Below the pieces are notes generated by a model. The model did no database searches. It saw nothing but the letters and a program-made list of their open reading frames with translations, and was not told the origin of the DNA. DNA of 64,000 nucleotides from Sphingobium sp. (lineage in GTDB: Bacteria; Pseudomonadota; Alphaproteobacteria; Sphingomonadales; Sphingomonadaceae): contig CP136575.1 of the NCBI GenBank assembly GCA_035196065.1, positions 525,001-589,000 of the forward strand. The letters run 5' to 3'. Every line of letters starts with the position of its first letter. The first letter of the stretch is position 1. This document shows positions 1 to 8,421 of the stretch, in pieces. A program made the position numbers and the translations under genes.

Positions 1-1466
1 GCGGTAAGTGCGATATTTTCGTTACCACGACCGTCGCCGACAACATAATGCTTGTCGAGCAATTCATTGTCATATTCGGCGCGATTGCCAAATTCATCTA
101 TAGGAATGGCGTTGCCCGAAATCAGATCTTCATCCGCAATCTGGCCGGCCTTCGGATCAGCATTGTGGGCGATATCACCGATAAACGCGTGGCCGGTGGA
201 CAATGCCAGGTTAGCAGCAACAGGAGCCGCCGGATTGCCTTCAACCAGATCGGCGGGCAGATTGGGTCCGGTTACGATCTGGGCAAAGCCGTTCGCGCCG
301 GGGATGAAGTTGCCATAGAGATCGGTGGCAAGCAACGGAACGCGATGCACGTCCATATCGCTCAGTTCGATACCGAGCATCTCGCGCGCTTGCAGCTTCA
401 CATCGGCCCAAGACGGCGGGCCGCCATTGGGGGCTTCAAGCAGCCAGCCGGTGGCGACAGGCTTGCCATCGACCAGCTTATATTCACGCAGGAAGACCTG
501 GGTCGATTCATGCGAGGAGTAAGTCTGGTTGAGGTCGATCCAGGGCGTGGTAGTGTTGGTTGCATCCCGCACGTCATCGGCGGTGCCGAGGATGCCATCA
601 GCGCCGGGGCCGTTGGTGGCGCGGCTCATCACCATGAAGTTGGTGGGGCTGCCGGGGACATAAAGCGGATCATCAGGCTGCAGCGGAACGAAGACAGTGC
701 CGCTACCACCCTTGTTGATCATGGTCAGGCCGTGATCGAAAAACTGACCGAAAATGGTCATGAAGCCGTTGAGCGGCGCAGTGCTGCCCAGATCAGGCAT
801 GATGTTCGGCATCACCAGATTGCCGTTCTGCATTTGAACGCCAACAAGGGCGAGTGCATCCTGCGCGCTCTGGACGGCCAGGTCGCGCTGCGCTCCTGCG
901 CCGGCAGCATTGGCTAGGGCCGTTTCGCGTGCGTCGAACAATGCACCGCTAAGTGGGCTATTGGCGGCAACCCAGGCAGCGTCGGCTGTGACCACGGCCT
1001 TTTCGGCTGCAATGGCCTCGTTGATCGCGAAACGGGCAGTCGTCGTTACATCAACCAGTTCGGCAAATTGCGCGCCGCCAGTGATGCCTACATTGTTGAG
1101 CGCTGTGATCACCGCGATCGGGTTGGTCAGCGTCTGGTCTGCGATCAGGTTGGAAATGATACGCGGCTGGCTGTCATAAACCGAACCGGTCGTTTGCTGA
1201 TAGCTGGTGGGCGCGTTGGTGCGCGGATTGGGTTCGGCCGGGTTGAACACCGGAGCCGTCTGACGCGGCATGCCAAGATCGGCAGCGCCGGCGTTCAGGT
1301 TGACAAGGTTGTTGTCAACGCCGCTAACCGTGCGCAGGCCATAAGGCGTCAGGTTGTTGAGGGGGTTACCGAGATGGTCGACAAGTTGGCCGGTCGCGGT
1401 GTGGTTTTCAGCAATCTTGATCTGCTTCAGAATGTGAACAAGATCGTTAATGTTCAACTTCAACAT
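1..1466 (-). CDS. Animal-type haem peroxidase, N-terminal part (3' end beyond the window)
   Basis: Reading leftward from ATG at 1466 there is one open frame to the window edge (488 codons), starting MLKLNINDLVHILKQIKI. It contains the family segments FGQFFDHGLTMINKGG, FVPLQPDDPLYVPGSPTNFM and, near the edge, a GDGRGNENIALTA-like stretch. These are typical of bacterial animal-haem-peroxidase (peroxinectin-like) proteins, which are usually very large, often end in calcium-binding RTX repeats and are secreted. Some, called MopA, oxidise Mn(II). The C-terminus is outside the window, so repeats and secretion route cannot be seen. There is no classical N-terminal signal, as in other family members. 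It is divergent from the H-NOX genes, with a 564-base AT-rich spacer between. Confidence 0.85.
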   Translation of the reverse strand, partial: MLKLNINDLVHILKQIKIAENHTATGQLVDHLGNPLNNLTPYGLRTVSGVDNNLVNLNAGAADLGMPRQTAPVFNPAEPNPRTNAPTSYQQTTGSVYDSQPRIISNLIADQTLTNPIAVITALNNVGITGGAQFAELVDVTTTARFAINEAIAAEKAVVTADAAWVAANSPLSGALFDARETALANAAGAGAQRDLAVQSAQDALALVGVQMQNGNLVMPNIMPDLGSTAPLNGFMTIFGQFFDHGLTMINKGGSGTVFVPLQPDDPLYVPGSPTNFMVMSRATNGPGADGILGTADDVRDATNTTTPWIDLNQTYSSHESTQVFLREYKLVDGKPVATGWLLEAPNGGPPSWADVKLQAREMLGIELSDMDVHRVPLLATDLYGNFIPGANGFAQIVTGPNLPADLVEGNPAAPVAANLALSTGHAFIGDIAHNADPKAGQIADEDLISGNAIPIDEFGNRAEYDNELLDKHYVVGDGRGNENIALT

Positions 1467-2030
1467 GGCTTTTACTCTCACTATGACACCCGAAACCGCT
1501 CGGATGCTTCGCGTCAGGCTGTGATCGACACCGTGTTGAATTGGTCGATGGCCTGCATGGCGACAGCGAATGAGAAGCAAATTACTTGGCCGCAAATTAT
1601 CATGGTTAAATTAACCAGAACATTTCAGCCACAATGCAAGCAATTCGGTGGGGTTAATATTATTCGGTTATTCATTAACCACTACAAACCAGCAGAACTG
1701 GGACAATATGTTGTCTCCAAAACGGGTCCGATTGCTCTTGCCCGATCTGACGAAATACAGTTTAAGAAAGAGGTTAACTGAATAAGAAATTTAGTTAAAT
1801 GGTTAAGGCAGAACCGTTAGCGAACCGATTCGCCTGAACAGCGCCTGAGAAGCAGGCCCAAGGTCATGATGACATGCAGGGTCCTTCTCGCCGCAACGGA
1901 GAGCCGAACGACGCTATTGGTAGCAAAGGTTGAGCGTGATGTAGCCAGAAGCAGCGAAGGTCGGAGTTGATGCAACAATTTACATCGCCTACGTGCCAAA
2001 GCTTGTTTCAATTATTACGGGCAGAAGCCA
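1467..2030. other. Long divergent intergenic region, no supported gene
   Basis: This 564-base spacer separates the leftward haem peroxidase from the rightward HisKA-like / H-NOX genes. The part from about 1590 to 1810 is markedly AT-rich compared with its neighbours and carries several GGTTAA/TTAACC elements. Short open frames here have no recognisable similarity and look like chance. It should hold promoters for both directions. Confidence 0.6.
1602..1806. promoter_or_regulatory. Cluster of TTAACC/GGTTAA boxes, candidate CtrA sites
   Basis: ATGGTTAA occurs at 1602-1609 and 1799-1806. TGGTTAAATTAACCA at 1603-1617 is a palindrome around a central A. GGTTA at 1666-1670 and TAACC at 1676-1680 form an inverted pair, and another GGTTAAC lies at 1772-1778. 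TTAACCAT and its complement match the alphaproteobacterial CtrA half-site. The assignment rests on motif match only. Confidence 0.4.
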
Positions 2031-2255
2031 GTGTCGGTAAATAGTGTTCCAGACGACGGAAACATCGCGTTGCATGAGTTGATGCAGCCCCTGAACATCA
2101 TCAGGCTGTGCTGCGGCAACATACGGGATCGTCTTGGCGCCAAACTGGAAGAGGTCGACGCCGAGCATCTTGCATCAAAACTGGGGCGCATCGAGGAACA
2201 GGTTGTCAGAATGAACGAATTGCTGAGGGAATTATATCGCCAAGAAACAGAGTAA
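2031..2255 (+). CDS. Small stand-alone HisKA-like (kinase dimerisation) protein
   Basis: A 74-residue protein from a GTG start. Residues 14-22 (LHELMQPLN) resemble the H-box of histidine kinases of the HELxQPL type, with a possible phospho-acceptor at His15. The rest (IIRLCCGNIRDRL, then SKLGRIEEQVVRMNELL) looks like a two-helix hairpin of a dimerisation and phosphotransfer domain. No ATP-binding domain follows: the frame stops and H-NOX starts 57 bases later. It could be a phosphotransfer or decoy partner of the kinase two genes downstream, or a remnant of a former kinase. Position and strand suggest one transcript with H-NOX. The start codon is uncertain because the Shine-Dalgarno sequence is weak. 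Confidence 0.6.
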   Translation: MSVNSVPDDGNIALHELMQPLNIIRLCCGNIRDRLGAKLEEVDAEHLASKLGRIEEQVVRMNELLRELYRQETE

Positions 2256-2312
2256 TTATTATTTTAACTTAACAATGTAGCAGACCAAACTGCATTATCG
2301 GGTGGGGTATTC

Positions 2313-2864
2313 GTGTACGGGATGATTCATAAAGGCGTCCGCGCCATGGTCATCGATCAATTGGGCGACGAGGCCTGGCAAGCGACCGAACGCAAGCTCG
2401 GCATCGGCCCGACCGAAATGATCACCGGCATGGTTTATGAAGACACGTTGACGCTTGAGATCGTCGCAGAGGCCGCCGCGCGGCTTAACCTTCCCATGGA
2501 AGACTGCCTTTTGGAATTTGGCCGTTACTGGATCAAATTTGCCGACCAAGGATCCTTCAAACAGTTTCTAAACTTTACTGGCCAGGATCTGGAAAGCTTC
2601 ATTGCGAACCTGGACCGGATGCATCTGGCGGTTGCGACCGCCATGCCCCGTGCACAACTGCCGTCTTTTGCGGTGATGGCAACTAGCCCCGGCCGGATCG
2701 AGGTTCGTTATCGATCCGAACGCACAGGGCTTGAAAAATTCGTCATTGGCCTGTTTTATGGCTTAATGGACAGGTTCGGACAGACGGGCAGCGTTGCCCT
2801 TATTGAACAGCGGGATGATGCGTCCATTTTCGAAATCATCTATCGTGATGGAGTTGAGTGGTGA
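2313..2864 (+). CDS. hnoX: H-NOX haem nitric oxide/oxygen-binding sensor
   Basis: A 183-residue protein that is a single H-NOX (HNOB) domain of normal stand-alone bacterial length. It starts MYGMIHKGV, close to the family N-terminus. His104 (in LDRMHLAV) is in the place of the proximal haem ligand. Y133-x-S135-x-R137 (YRSER) is the diagnostic motif that binds the haem propionates. The family is cytoplasmic, binds NO through ferrous haem and controls a partner kinase or cyclase. The GTG start at 2313 follows a GGTGGGG stretch. The next gene starts inside its last codons, so the two are translationally coupled, and that gene carries the matching HNOBA domain. Confidence 0.93.
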   Translation: MYGMIHKGVRAMVIDQLGDEAWQATERKLGIGPTEMITGMVYEDTLTLEIVAEAAARLNLPMEDCLLEFGRYWIKFADQGSFKQFLNFTGQDLESFIANLDRMHLAVATAMPRAQLPSFAVMATSPGRIEVRYRSERTGLEKFVIGLFYGLMDRFGQTGSVALIEQRDDASIFEIIYRDGVEW

Positions 2865-4441
2865 CCTTTTCCATCAAGAAAGAATTGTTCGATAATCTCT
2901 ACCCCGCCCATATTTCTCTGGATTCCAATCTGCATCTGACCGGCTTTGGGCCTTCGATCGCGAAACATTTCCCCGACCTTGAAATTGGTTCGCAGCTGTT
3001 CGATTCCTTCGACCTCACCGGGGGAAGCCGTCCCGAATATTTCGATCTTGGAACGACGAAGAGCCTCGCCATTCACCTGACATCGAAATGTGGCGGTTAT
3101 AAGCTTGCAGGCACGGCTGTGCCGCTGGCAGATGAAAGCGGCTATTTTCTGGCGGTCCGCCATGTTCCAACGGAAAAGGCCTTTAAGGAAAACAAGTTCC
3201 AGATCAGTGAATTTGCACCCGGTGATCCAGAGGTACAAGGTGTTTTGCTGATCAATCTACAGCGGGCGATGATCGAAGAGTCGCAGGACACCGCGCTCGA
3301 ACTGTCGTTTGAACGGCAGCGCGGCCTCGAACTGCTCGACAGGGTCAGCCGGATCGCCGGCTATATGGCCCATGATTTCAATAATTTTCTCTCGATCATC
3401 AAGCTGAATTGCGATCGGCTCTCGCGCGATTTCGGCGATAATGAACGGATTGAGCGGCTGGTTTCAATCATCCGCGAAACGGCGGCGCGCGGATCCAGCA
3501 TCACCGGATCGCTGATGAAATTGTCGCACCAGCGCACCGATACTCAAATGCCCATGGCGGTCGATCCGCTGGTCGAGGAGAATATTGCATTTCTGCGCAC
3601 CGTTGTGGGCTCCAACGTGGTGCTGTCAGCCGAACTGAAAGCAGGGCAGACCCAATCGGTGATCAGTCAGGTGCGGTTTATCAACTGCTTGACCAACCTT
3701 TTGATCAATTCGCGCGATGCCATGCCCGATGGCGGCGAAATCGTGATCCGCACCGATATAAAGACGCTGGCGCTGGATAGACGGGATAACGAAACCGGCA
3801 CCCCGGCCGAATATATCGTCGTCGAGGTTGCCGACAATGGCAGAGGCATGACCGAGGCGGTGCTGTCGCGCGCCTTTGAACCGCTTTTTTCCACCAAATC
3901 CAATGGCTCCGGCTTTGGCCTTGCCTCTGTGCTTGAATTTGCACGCGAAATGGGCGGCGATGCGCGGCTCGAATCCGCCCCCGGCAAGGGCGCGAAGGTT
4001 TCTCTATATCTGCCCACGGTGGACCAGAATGTCGAACCCGTCACCGCGGACGGCAATGGCACCGAAAAATTGGCAAATGGCGATAGCCGGGGCCGCGTCC
4101 TGCTGGTCGAAGATGAGCCCTATGCCCTTGAAGCACTGGTCGAAATGCTGGAAGCCGAAGGCTATAGCGTCACCGCTTGCGAAACCGGCGAAGCGGCCCT
4201 GCGGGCAAATGAGAAAGCGGAATTCGACGTATTGGTGACCGACATCATCATGCCGGGCCAGCGCGGCACCGAACTGGCACGCCTTGCCTGTGCGCAGCAA
4301 CCCAATCTGAAAATCATCCTGATGAGCGGTTATGTGCCCGATGTTTCGGATATCAGTGCCGGCTGGATGTTCATTCGCAAACCGATGGATTCGGGGCAAT
4401 TGCTGTCGATGATCGAGGCTGCGGTCGGCAAGGGCGGCTGA
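2858..4441 (+). CDS. hnoK: H-NOX-associated hybrid histidine kinase (HNOBA-HisKA-HATPase-REC)
   Basis: A 527-residue soluble kinase. Residues about 5-125 resemble the HNOBA domain found next to H-NOX in guanylate cyclases and kinases. The dimerisation domain has AHDFNN with phospho-acceptor His172. The ATP-binding domain has the N box (TNLLINSRDAMPDGG, about 279-293), G1 (VADNGRGM) and G2 (SNGSGFGLASV). A receiver domain follows (VLLVEDE at 414-420, likely phospho-acceptor Asp462, then KPMD). There are no membrane segments. The GTG start overlaps the H-NOX stop; a second GTG follows directly. The expected role is autophosphorylation controlled by NO-bound H-NOX and transfer to its own receiver. 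No output domain is present, so a separate partner is needed. Confidence 0.92.
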   Translation: MVTFSIKKELFDNLYPAHISLDSNLHLTGFGPSIAKHFPDLEIGSQLFDSFDLTGGSRPEYFDLGTTKSLAIHLTSKCGGYKLAGTAVPLADESGYFLAVRHVPTEKAFKENKFQISEFAPGDPEVQGVLLINLQRAMIEESQDTALELSFERQRGLELLDRVSRIAGYMAHDFNNFLSIIKLNCDRLSRDFGDNERIERLVSIIRETAARGSSITGSLMKLSHQRTDTQMPMAVDPLVEENIAFLRTVVGSNVVLSAELKAGQTQSVISQVRFINCLTNLLINSRDAMPDGGEIVIRTDIKTLALDRRDNETGTPAEYIVVEVADNGRGMTEAVLSRAFEPLFSTKSNGSGFGLASVLEFAREMGGDARLESAPGKGAKVSLYLPTVDQNVEPVTADGNGTEKLANGDSRGRVLLVEDEPYALEALVEMLEAEGYSVTACETGEAALRANEKAEFDVLVTDIIMPGQRGTELARLACAQQPNLKIILMSGYVPDVSDISAGWMFIRKPMDSGQLLSMIEAAVGKGG

Positions 4442-4456
4442 ACGCCCTAGAGCTGG

Positions 4457-4948
4457 TCACGCGCCGGCGATTAGCATCGTTGCGCCGGACAGGATTGCAG
4501 CAAAGATCAGGCATGTACCCAGCGGGATGCGCTGGGTCTGCCAGGCCGTGCGCCGCGGCCGGAACAATCGCTGCAGCACGGCATAGGCCAACCCCGATAA
4601 AGCTGCGAACAGCAATATCGTTGGCAGCACCTGCCAGCCAAGCCAGGCACCGATCCCGCCCAGCAGAATCGGATCGCCGCCGCCAAGGCCTTCCCGGCCG
4701 CGCAGATGTCGATAGGCAGCGGCGACGGCGGCAAGGCCAAGATAGCCGGCACCGGCGCCGATCAGCGCGTCACTTTTGGATATGCCAAAAGCAAGGTGAC
4801 CGACGACCAGCCCGGCGAACAGAAAGATGATATTGGAAACCAGCGGCAGGCGAAAATAGCGCGCATCGCTCCAGGCCATGATCCCCAACAACACCAATGC
4901 GCTGGCAATCAGCAGCATCTGGATTGTTACAGGGATCAGGCTTTCCAT
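4457..4948 (-). CDS. gspO: Prepilin peptidase, A24 family, catalytic domain only (GspO-like)
   Basis: A 163-residue polytopic membrane protein. The two aspartates of A24 aspartic peptidases are present: one in SDARYFRLP near residue 28 and one in GGGDPILL (the GxGD motif) near residue 91. The N-terminal zinc and methyltransferase domain of full GspO/PilD is absent, which gives the short TadV/CpaA-like form. It should cleave the leader of the type II pseudopilins encoded at 15-19 kb. It is the last gene of the leftward oxidase/Sco series, 5 bases after the unknown exported protein. A hydrophobic C-terminal helix follows the second motif. Confidence 0.85.
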   Translation of the reverse strand: MESLIPVTIQMLLIASALVLLGIMAWSDARYFRLPLVSNIIFLFAGLVVGHLAFGISKSDALIGAGAGYLGLAAVAAAYRHLRGREGLGGGDPILLGGIGAWLGWQVLPTILLFAALSGLAYAVLQRLFRPRRTAWQTQRIPLGTCLIFAAILSGATMLIAGA

Positions 4949-4953
4949 TGCGG

Positions 4954-5463
4954 TTACCGGATAGCCGACTGCCCGAAACGCGCCACTCCCTTATTGTCGA
5001 ACGATACCGTAAGCAGACGGCTCCCAATGCGAGTGCGCCATGCCATGCCGGGCCTGTGCGGCGGCAGAACCTCAAGTTCGGCGTTGGGAAAATACCGTTT
5101 GCCTGCCGATAAAATCGCATCGATCGGGGCATAGCTGCGGCATACCAGCGCGCCTTTTGGCAACGCCGTCGTCGTGGCGACGCGCCGGACTAGCCGTGCT
5201 TCGAAATTATCGGAATCGATTTCAAAGACCTTTAATTCCTTGCGCGTGGCAACGGCGACACGGGCAACGCCCGGCCGGGCAATGCGGTAAGAAACCAGCA
5301 TACTGCCGAACAGGCGTGTTTGTGCGACGGCAACTTGCGCAGCGGCAATATTGCGTTCTTCAGGCGCGACGATAAGCCGGCCTTCACGGTCGAATGTCTG
5401 GGCCGATAGCGGCAGCGCAAAGATCTGCGCCGCCACTATCGCCATAAAGGCTGTTGTCTTCAT
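4954..5463 (-). CDS. Unknown exported protein in the copper-oxidase operon
   Basis: A 169-residue protein with a clear Sec signal (MKTTAFMAIVAAQIFALPLSAQT, cleavage near residue 22). The mature part is soluble-looking, with one cysteine (about residue 109) and no metal motif I can name. I do not recognise the family. Its start overlaps the stop of the upstream Sco gene by four bases and the prepilin peptidase follows after 5 bases, so it is co-translated with the multicopper oxidases. A periplasmic helper of oxidase maturation is a guess from context only. Confidence 0.7.
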   Translation of the reverse strand: MKTTAFMAIVAAQIFALPLSAQTFDREGRLIVAPEERNIAAAQVAVAQTRLFGSMLVSYRIARPGVARVAVATRKELKVFEIDSDNFEARLVRRVATTTALPKGALVCRSYAPIDAILSAGKRYFPNAELEVLPPHRPGMAWRTRIGSRLLTVSFDNKGVARFGQSAIR

Positions 5464-6149
5464 GACTTTGCTTTTTTCAGCCTTCGTACGGTTTCAATCA
5501 GGATCTTGGGCGTCGAGGTGTGATAGCCATAGCCAGCCACCTTGGCGCGCGGATCAAGGATGTAGATCAGCGAGCTATGATTGATGCTGTGGCCCCGTTC
5601 ACCATCACGCGGCGGCGTATGCTCGCGCGCCACCCGGAAGGCTGCGGATGCGGCCGAAAGCTGCCCACGCGTGCCGGTCAGGATCTGCATGTCCGAACCA
5701 AAGCTTTGCTGCAACGAACGCAGCGCCGCTTTGCGGTCAATCAGATGGACATGGCCATCAGCGTCATTGCCGGCATCGCTACGACGACGGACATTGCCAA
5801 TGGCAGGTGCCTCGATATCGACAAAGACGGCATTGGTATTGATGCCGACCTTGCTCAATTCCTTGGCCGCCGTCGCAATCACCGGGATCGCCATCGGGCA
5901 GCTATCGGTGCAGCGGGCATAGCCGAAATAGAGCAATGTCCACTGTCCCTTGAAATCGGCATCGTCGACCGGCTTTCCAGCCAGCGTCGAGAAGTTGAAC
6001 ATCCCGCCCAACTGGTCTGGGTTTGGCGGCAGATGACCATAATGGTAATCCGCAGCGCGATCGTCAGCGGTTACCAGCTGAGCTGTTTCGAGGCCCGTGT
6101 CGCCGGATAGCGTGAACCCGCGGGCGAGGAAGATTGCGGGGGTTGTCAT
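5460..6149 (-). CDS. SCO1/SenC-family copper protein (second copy)
   Basis: A 229-residue thioredoxin-fold Sco protein. The copper/redox motif is ARCTDSCPM (CxxxCP), and the downstream histidine lies in GHSINHSSLIY. A central insert, rich in R, S and D with a GNDADGHVHLID stretch, is longer than in the Sco protein at 8646. There is no obvious signal peptide or membrane anchor, unusual for Sco proteins, which deliver copper in the periplasm. Either export is with a partner or the start is elsewhere. The start overlaps the stop of the upstream multicopper oxidase by four bases, linking it to that oxidase rather than to cytochrome oxidase. Confidence 0.88.
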   Translation of the reverse strand: MTTPAIFLARGFTLSGDTGLETAQLVTADDRAADYHYGHLPPNPDQLGGMFNFSTLAGKPVDDADFKGQWTLLYFGYARCTDSCPMAIPVIATAAKELSKVGINTNAVFVDIEAPAIGNVRRRSDAGNDADGHVHLIDRKAALRSLQQSFGSDMQILTGTRGQLSAASAAFRVAREHTPPRDGERGHSINHSSLIYILDPRAKVAGYGYHTSTPKILIETVRRLKKAKS

Positions 6150-7174
6150 GTTACGATGATCCTTGTGTCAACAATGCCGCGGCCGCCATCCTGCACCTGG
6201 CCAGTGACCCAATGGAGGAAACGGTGGCGAATGGGGAATGTGCCGCGCGCGGTGGGGCGGATGATGATGTCGCGACGTTGCGCCGTCGACATGATGAAGG
6301 GGCGGTTTGCAGGCAGCGGCAATGCTGAGACCCAAGGCTCAGTTCCCAAAGAGCAACCATCCATCGAATGACACACACCCGGCAAGCCGATTGTGGTTTC
6401 CAATACCGAATAGCTGGCATTCAAAAGGCGGATCAGGATCGTCTGGCCCAGCTTTGCATTGATCACCACACGCGGATCAGTGGTGGTGCGGTTGTTGAAC
6501 ACTCCATTGGCGAGGAAGTATTTCGGGTCGAAACGGTTAAGACCGACATCGAGACCGCACATACCGGCGTCATGTTCCAAAGTGTGCCAACGCGGATCCA
6601 TATCGTCGAGAACCAGAAGGCGCTCGACATCATATTTGGGTCCGCCGCTGAACAAAGTGCCCGGACCTTCGGGCGGATCGACAATCATCGGCCCGAACAT
6701 GCCCATTTCGAAATGAAGCGGGGTATTGCGGTGGCAATGATAGAAAAATGTGCCAGCCCGTGATGGCCGAAATTGGTAAGTGTAGCGTGCATTGACCTCG
6801 AACGAGACGTGACCGACGCCATCATTCACCGTGGTCGGCTCAATGCCATGGTGGTGAATGGTGTGCGCATTCTTCTTCGGATCCAGCGTGCTATGCACGA
6901 TCTGGCCCTGACGGAATCGCATCAAAGGCGAAGGATGCATGGGCGCGCGTCCTGCCAGTGTCGGTGCCAAGGGATCGGTGAAGGTCCAGACGCGAATTGT
7001 CTTTCCGTCCGGTGTTGGAAGGTCGAGGCTGACATCCATGTGCCGTTCGACATTTACGTCGGGAACGACCCGGTCGGGCGTCGGGAAGTTTGCTTCCTGA
7101 AATGGGTTGCAGCCAAAGGTAGAGTAAGTGAGCTCACCCTTAACGCCTGTTTTTGTCCAATCTGCCGCTTGCAT
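6146..7174 (-). CDS. Multicopper oxidase half-protein B (N-terminal-type copper ligands, no signal)
   Basis: A 342-residue cupredoxin protein. Its first domain carries HTIHHHG at residues 104-110 and FFYHCHRNTPLHFEMGM with His146, Cys147, His148, His154 and Met158, a complete type 1 site plus trinuclear-type His pairs. Its second domain (NASYSVLETTIGLPG and on) has no HxH motifs. There is no signal peptide. The upstream gene, 42 bases away, encodes a Tat-exported cupredoxin protein whose ligand pattern is the reverse. The likely role is one half of a laccase-like oxidase exported by pairing with the Tat-targeted half. The substrate cannot be read from sequence. A separate cytoplasmic enzyme is unlikely given the copper ligands. 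Confidence 0.87.
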   Translation of the reverse strand: MQAADWTKTGVKGELTYSTFGCNPFQEANFPTPDRVVPDVNVERHMDVSLDLPTPDGKTIRVWTFTDPLAPTLAGRAPMHPSPLMRFRQGQIVHSTLDPKKNAHTIHHHGIEPTTVNDGVGHVSFEVNARYTYQFRPSRAGTFFYHCHRNTPLHFEMGMFGPMIVDPPEGPGTLFSGGPKYDVERLLVLDDMDPRWHTLEHDAGMCGLDVGLNRFDPKYFLANGVFNNRTTTDPRVVINAKLGQTILIRLLNASYSVLETTIGLPGVCHSMDGCSLGTEPWVSALPLPANRPFIMSTAQRRDIIIRPTARGTFPIRHRFLHWVTGQVQDGGRGIVDTRIIVT

Positions 7175-7216
7175 GGCAAAACTCCTGAAAAAATATGATA
7201 AAGATCGATGAATAGA

Positions 7217-8341
7217 TCAGAGAGGGCCGGTCATTTCCCAGTGGGTGACCATGCCTTGCGGATAATTGCCGCCAGCAGCCGTCTGCGACATTTCGGTGTG
7301 GCAGTGCATCACATAACGCATCGGGAAGGGTTCTTCCTTCGGCGGCCAGATGACAGCATCCATTGGCTTTTCAAACGGCAGCAAAACATCGCGGCGCGAC
7401 ATTGGCTCCATCGGCCAGGCATCGAGTTCGTAGCAGCTGGTGTTCAGCACGATCGTGCCATTCGCCCGGATATCGGACAGTTTGAAGATATGATTGCCAT
7501 GGATGTGCGGACTGTGCGTGCACAGTCCGGCATTCATGTTGCGGATCAGGGTCGGCTGGCCTTCGCGGCCATGCGGCATGATCCGGCCAGAACCTTTTGT
7601 CCAGTCGGTGGTTGCATCAATTTTATGCGGCGCAGTATCATATCCGCTAAGTCCGTTGATCAAGAAGTAGCGCGGCACGAAAGTCGGCACGATGCTGGCG
7701 AGAGGGATGACCTCACCTGCATCAACACGCGCAGCGATCAGCGGATCAACCTGCGAGAACAGCCACAATTTGTCACGCTCCACATCATTGGGAACCCATT
7801 TGTTGCCCGGGAAGCGCTTGTGCACACCCAGCGCGTTGAACAAGGCTGCAACCTGCGGCGTGTGCGTGGAACGGCTGTAGGGCGTCGGCGAACCGGCGAC
7901 AGTCGTACCCAGCTTCGGATGGACAATGAACGCACCATAAAGACCCAAGATGCGGTTAAGCGGCGCGAGCATGGGGTCGATATACATATAGGTGCCGCCA
8001 ACGGGCGCGGTGAACCGAACCGTCGCCTTGCCACCCGGGGGAATCGAAGCAACCGACGCCGTGGGAATGCCGGGGATGGCAAAGCCGTGCGGACGGGTAT
8101 CGAGGTTGGTGACGTTAATCGTCACAATATCGCCCTCGGTGACCTCAAGGATCGGGCGACCTTGCGCGCTGCGATCAAAGAACATCATACTAAAGACGAA
8201 CACACCGTCGATCATCTCGGAATCGACAGCTTCGATCGTGAGATCAAAAATGCCGCCCGCTGCTTGAGCGGAAGCCATTGAAGGAAGGGCAGCTGCCCCC
8301 GCCGCAACGGTGCTAACCTTCAAAAATTTGCGTCTATCCAT
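7217..8341 (-). CDS. Multicopper oxidase half-protein A with Tat signal (C-terminal-type copper ligands)
   Basis: A 374-residue protein with a Tat signal (MDRRKFLKVSTVAAGAAA, cleavage near ASAQA). Domain 1 (about 30-140) has a cupredoxin fold but only isolated histidines (PHGFAIPG, GTYMYIDP). The C-terminal domain carries HSPHIHGNH at 276-284 and MHCHTEMSQ at 345-352 with Met364, equal to copper regions III and IV of multicopper oxidases. Tat export fits a protein folded with copper in the cytoplasm or with a bound partner. It is the first gene of the 8341-4457 operon, preceded by a 304-base AT-rich regulatory region. It is probably partnered with the next gene. Confidence 0.9.
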   Translation of the reverse strand: MDRRKFLKVSTVAAGAAALPSMASAQAAGGIFDLTIEAVDSEMIDGVFVFSMMFFDRSAQGRPILEVTEGDIVTINVTNLDTRPHGFAIPGIPTASVASIPPGGKATVRFTAPVGGTYMYIDPMLAPLNRILGLYGAFIVHPKLGTTVAGSPTPYSRSTHTPQVAALFNALGVHKRFPGNKWVPNDVERDKLWLFSQVDPLIAARVDAGEVIPLASIVPTFVPRYFLINGLSGYDTAPHKIDATTDWTKGSGRIMPHGREGQPTLIRNMNAGLCTHSPHIHGNHIFKLSDIRANGTIVLNTSCYELDAWPMEPMSRRDVLLPFEKPMDAVIWPPKEEPFPMRYVMHCHTEMSQTAAGGNYPQGMVTHWEMTGPL

Positions 8342-8421
8342 TTTTCTAGCTCTCGTTTCGTAATCATGTGCCGACTCAGTAGGTCGTCAATAGGAGCCAG
8401 ATAGATGCGGATGGATACAGG

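Noticed and set aside
48-917. A 289-codon rightward open frame opposite the haem peroxidase
   Set aside because: Its translation has no family features, while the leftward frame has clear peroxidase motifs. GC-rich genes often leave long antisense frames.
1817-2011. A 64-codon leftward frame in the peroxidase/H-NOX spacer
   Set aside because: Arg/Leu/Ser-rich chance composition, no ribosome site and no similarity recognised.
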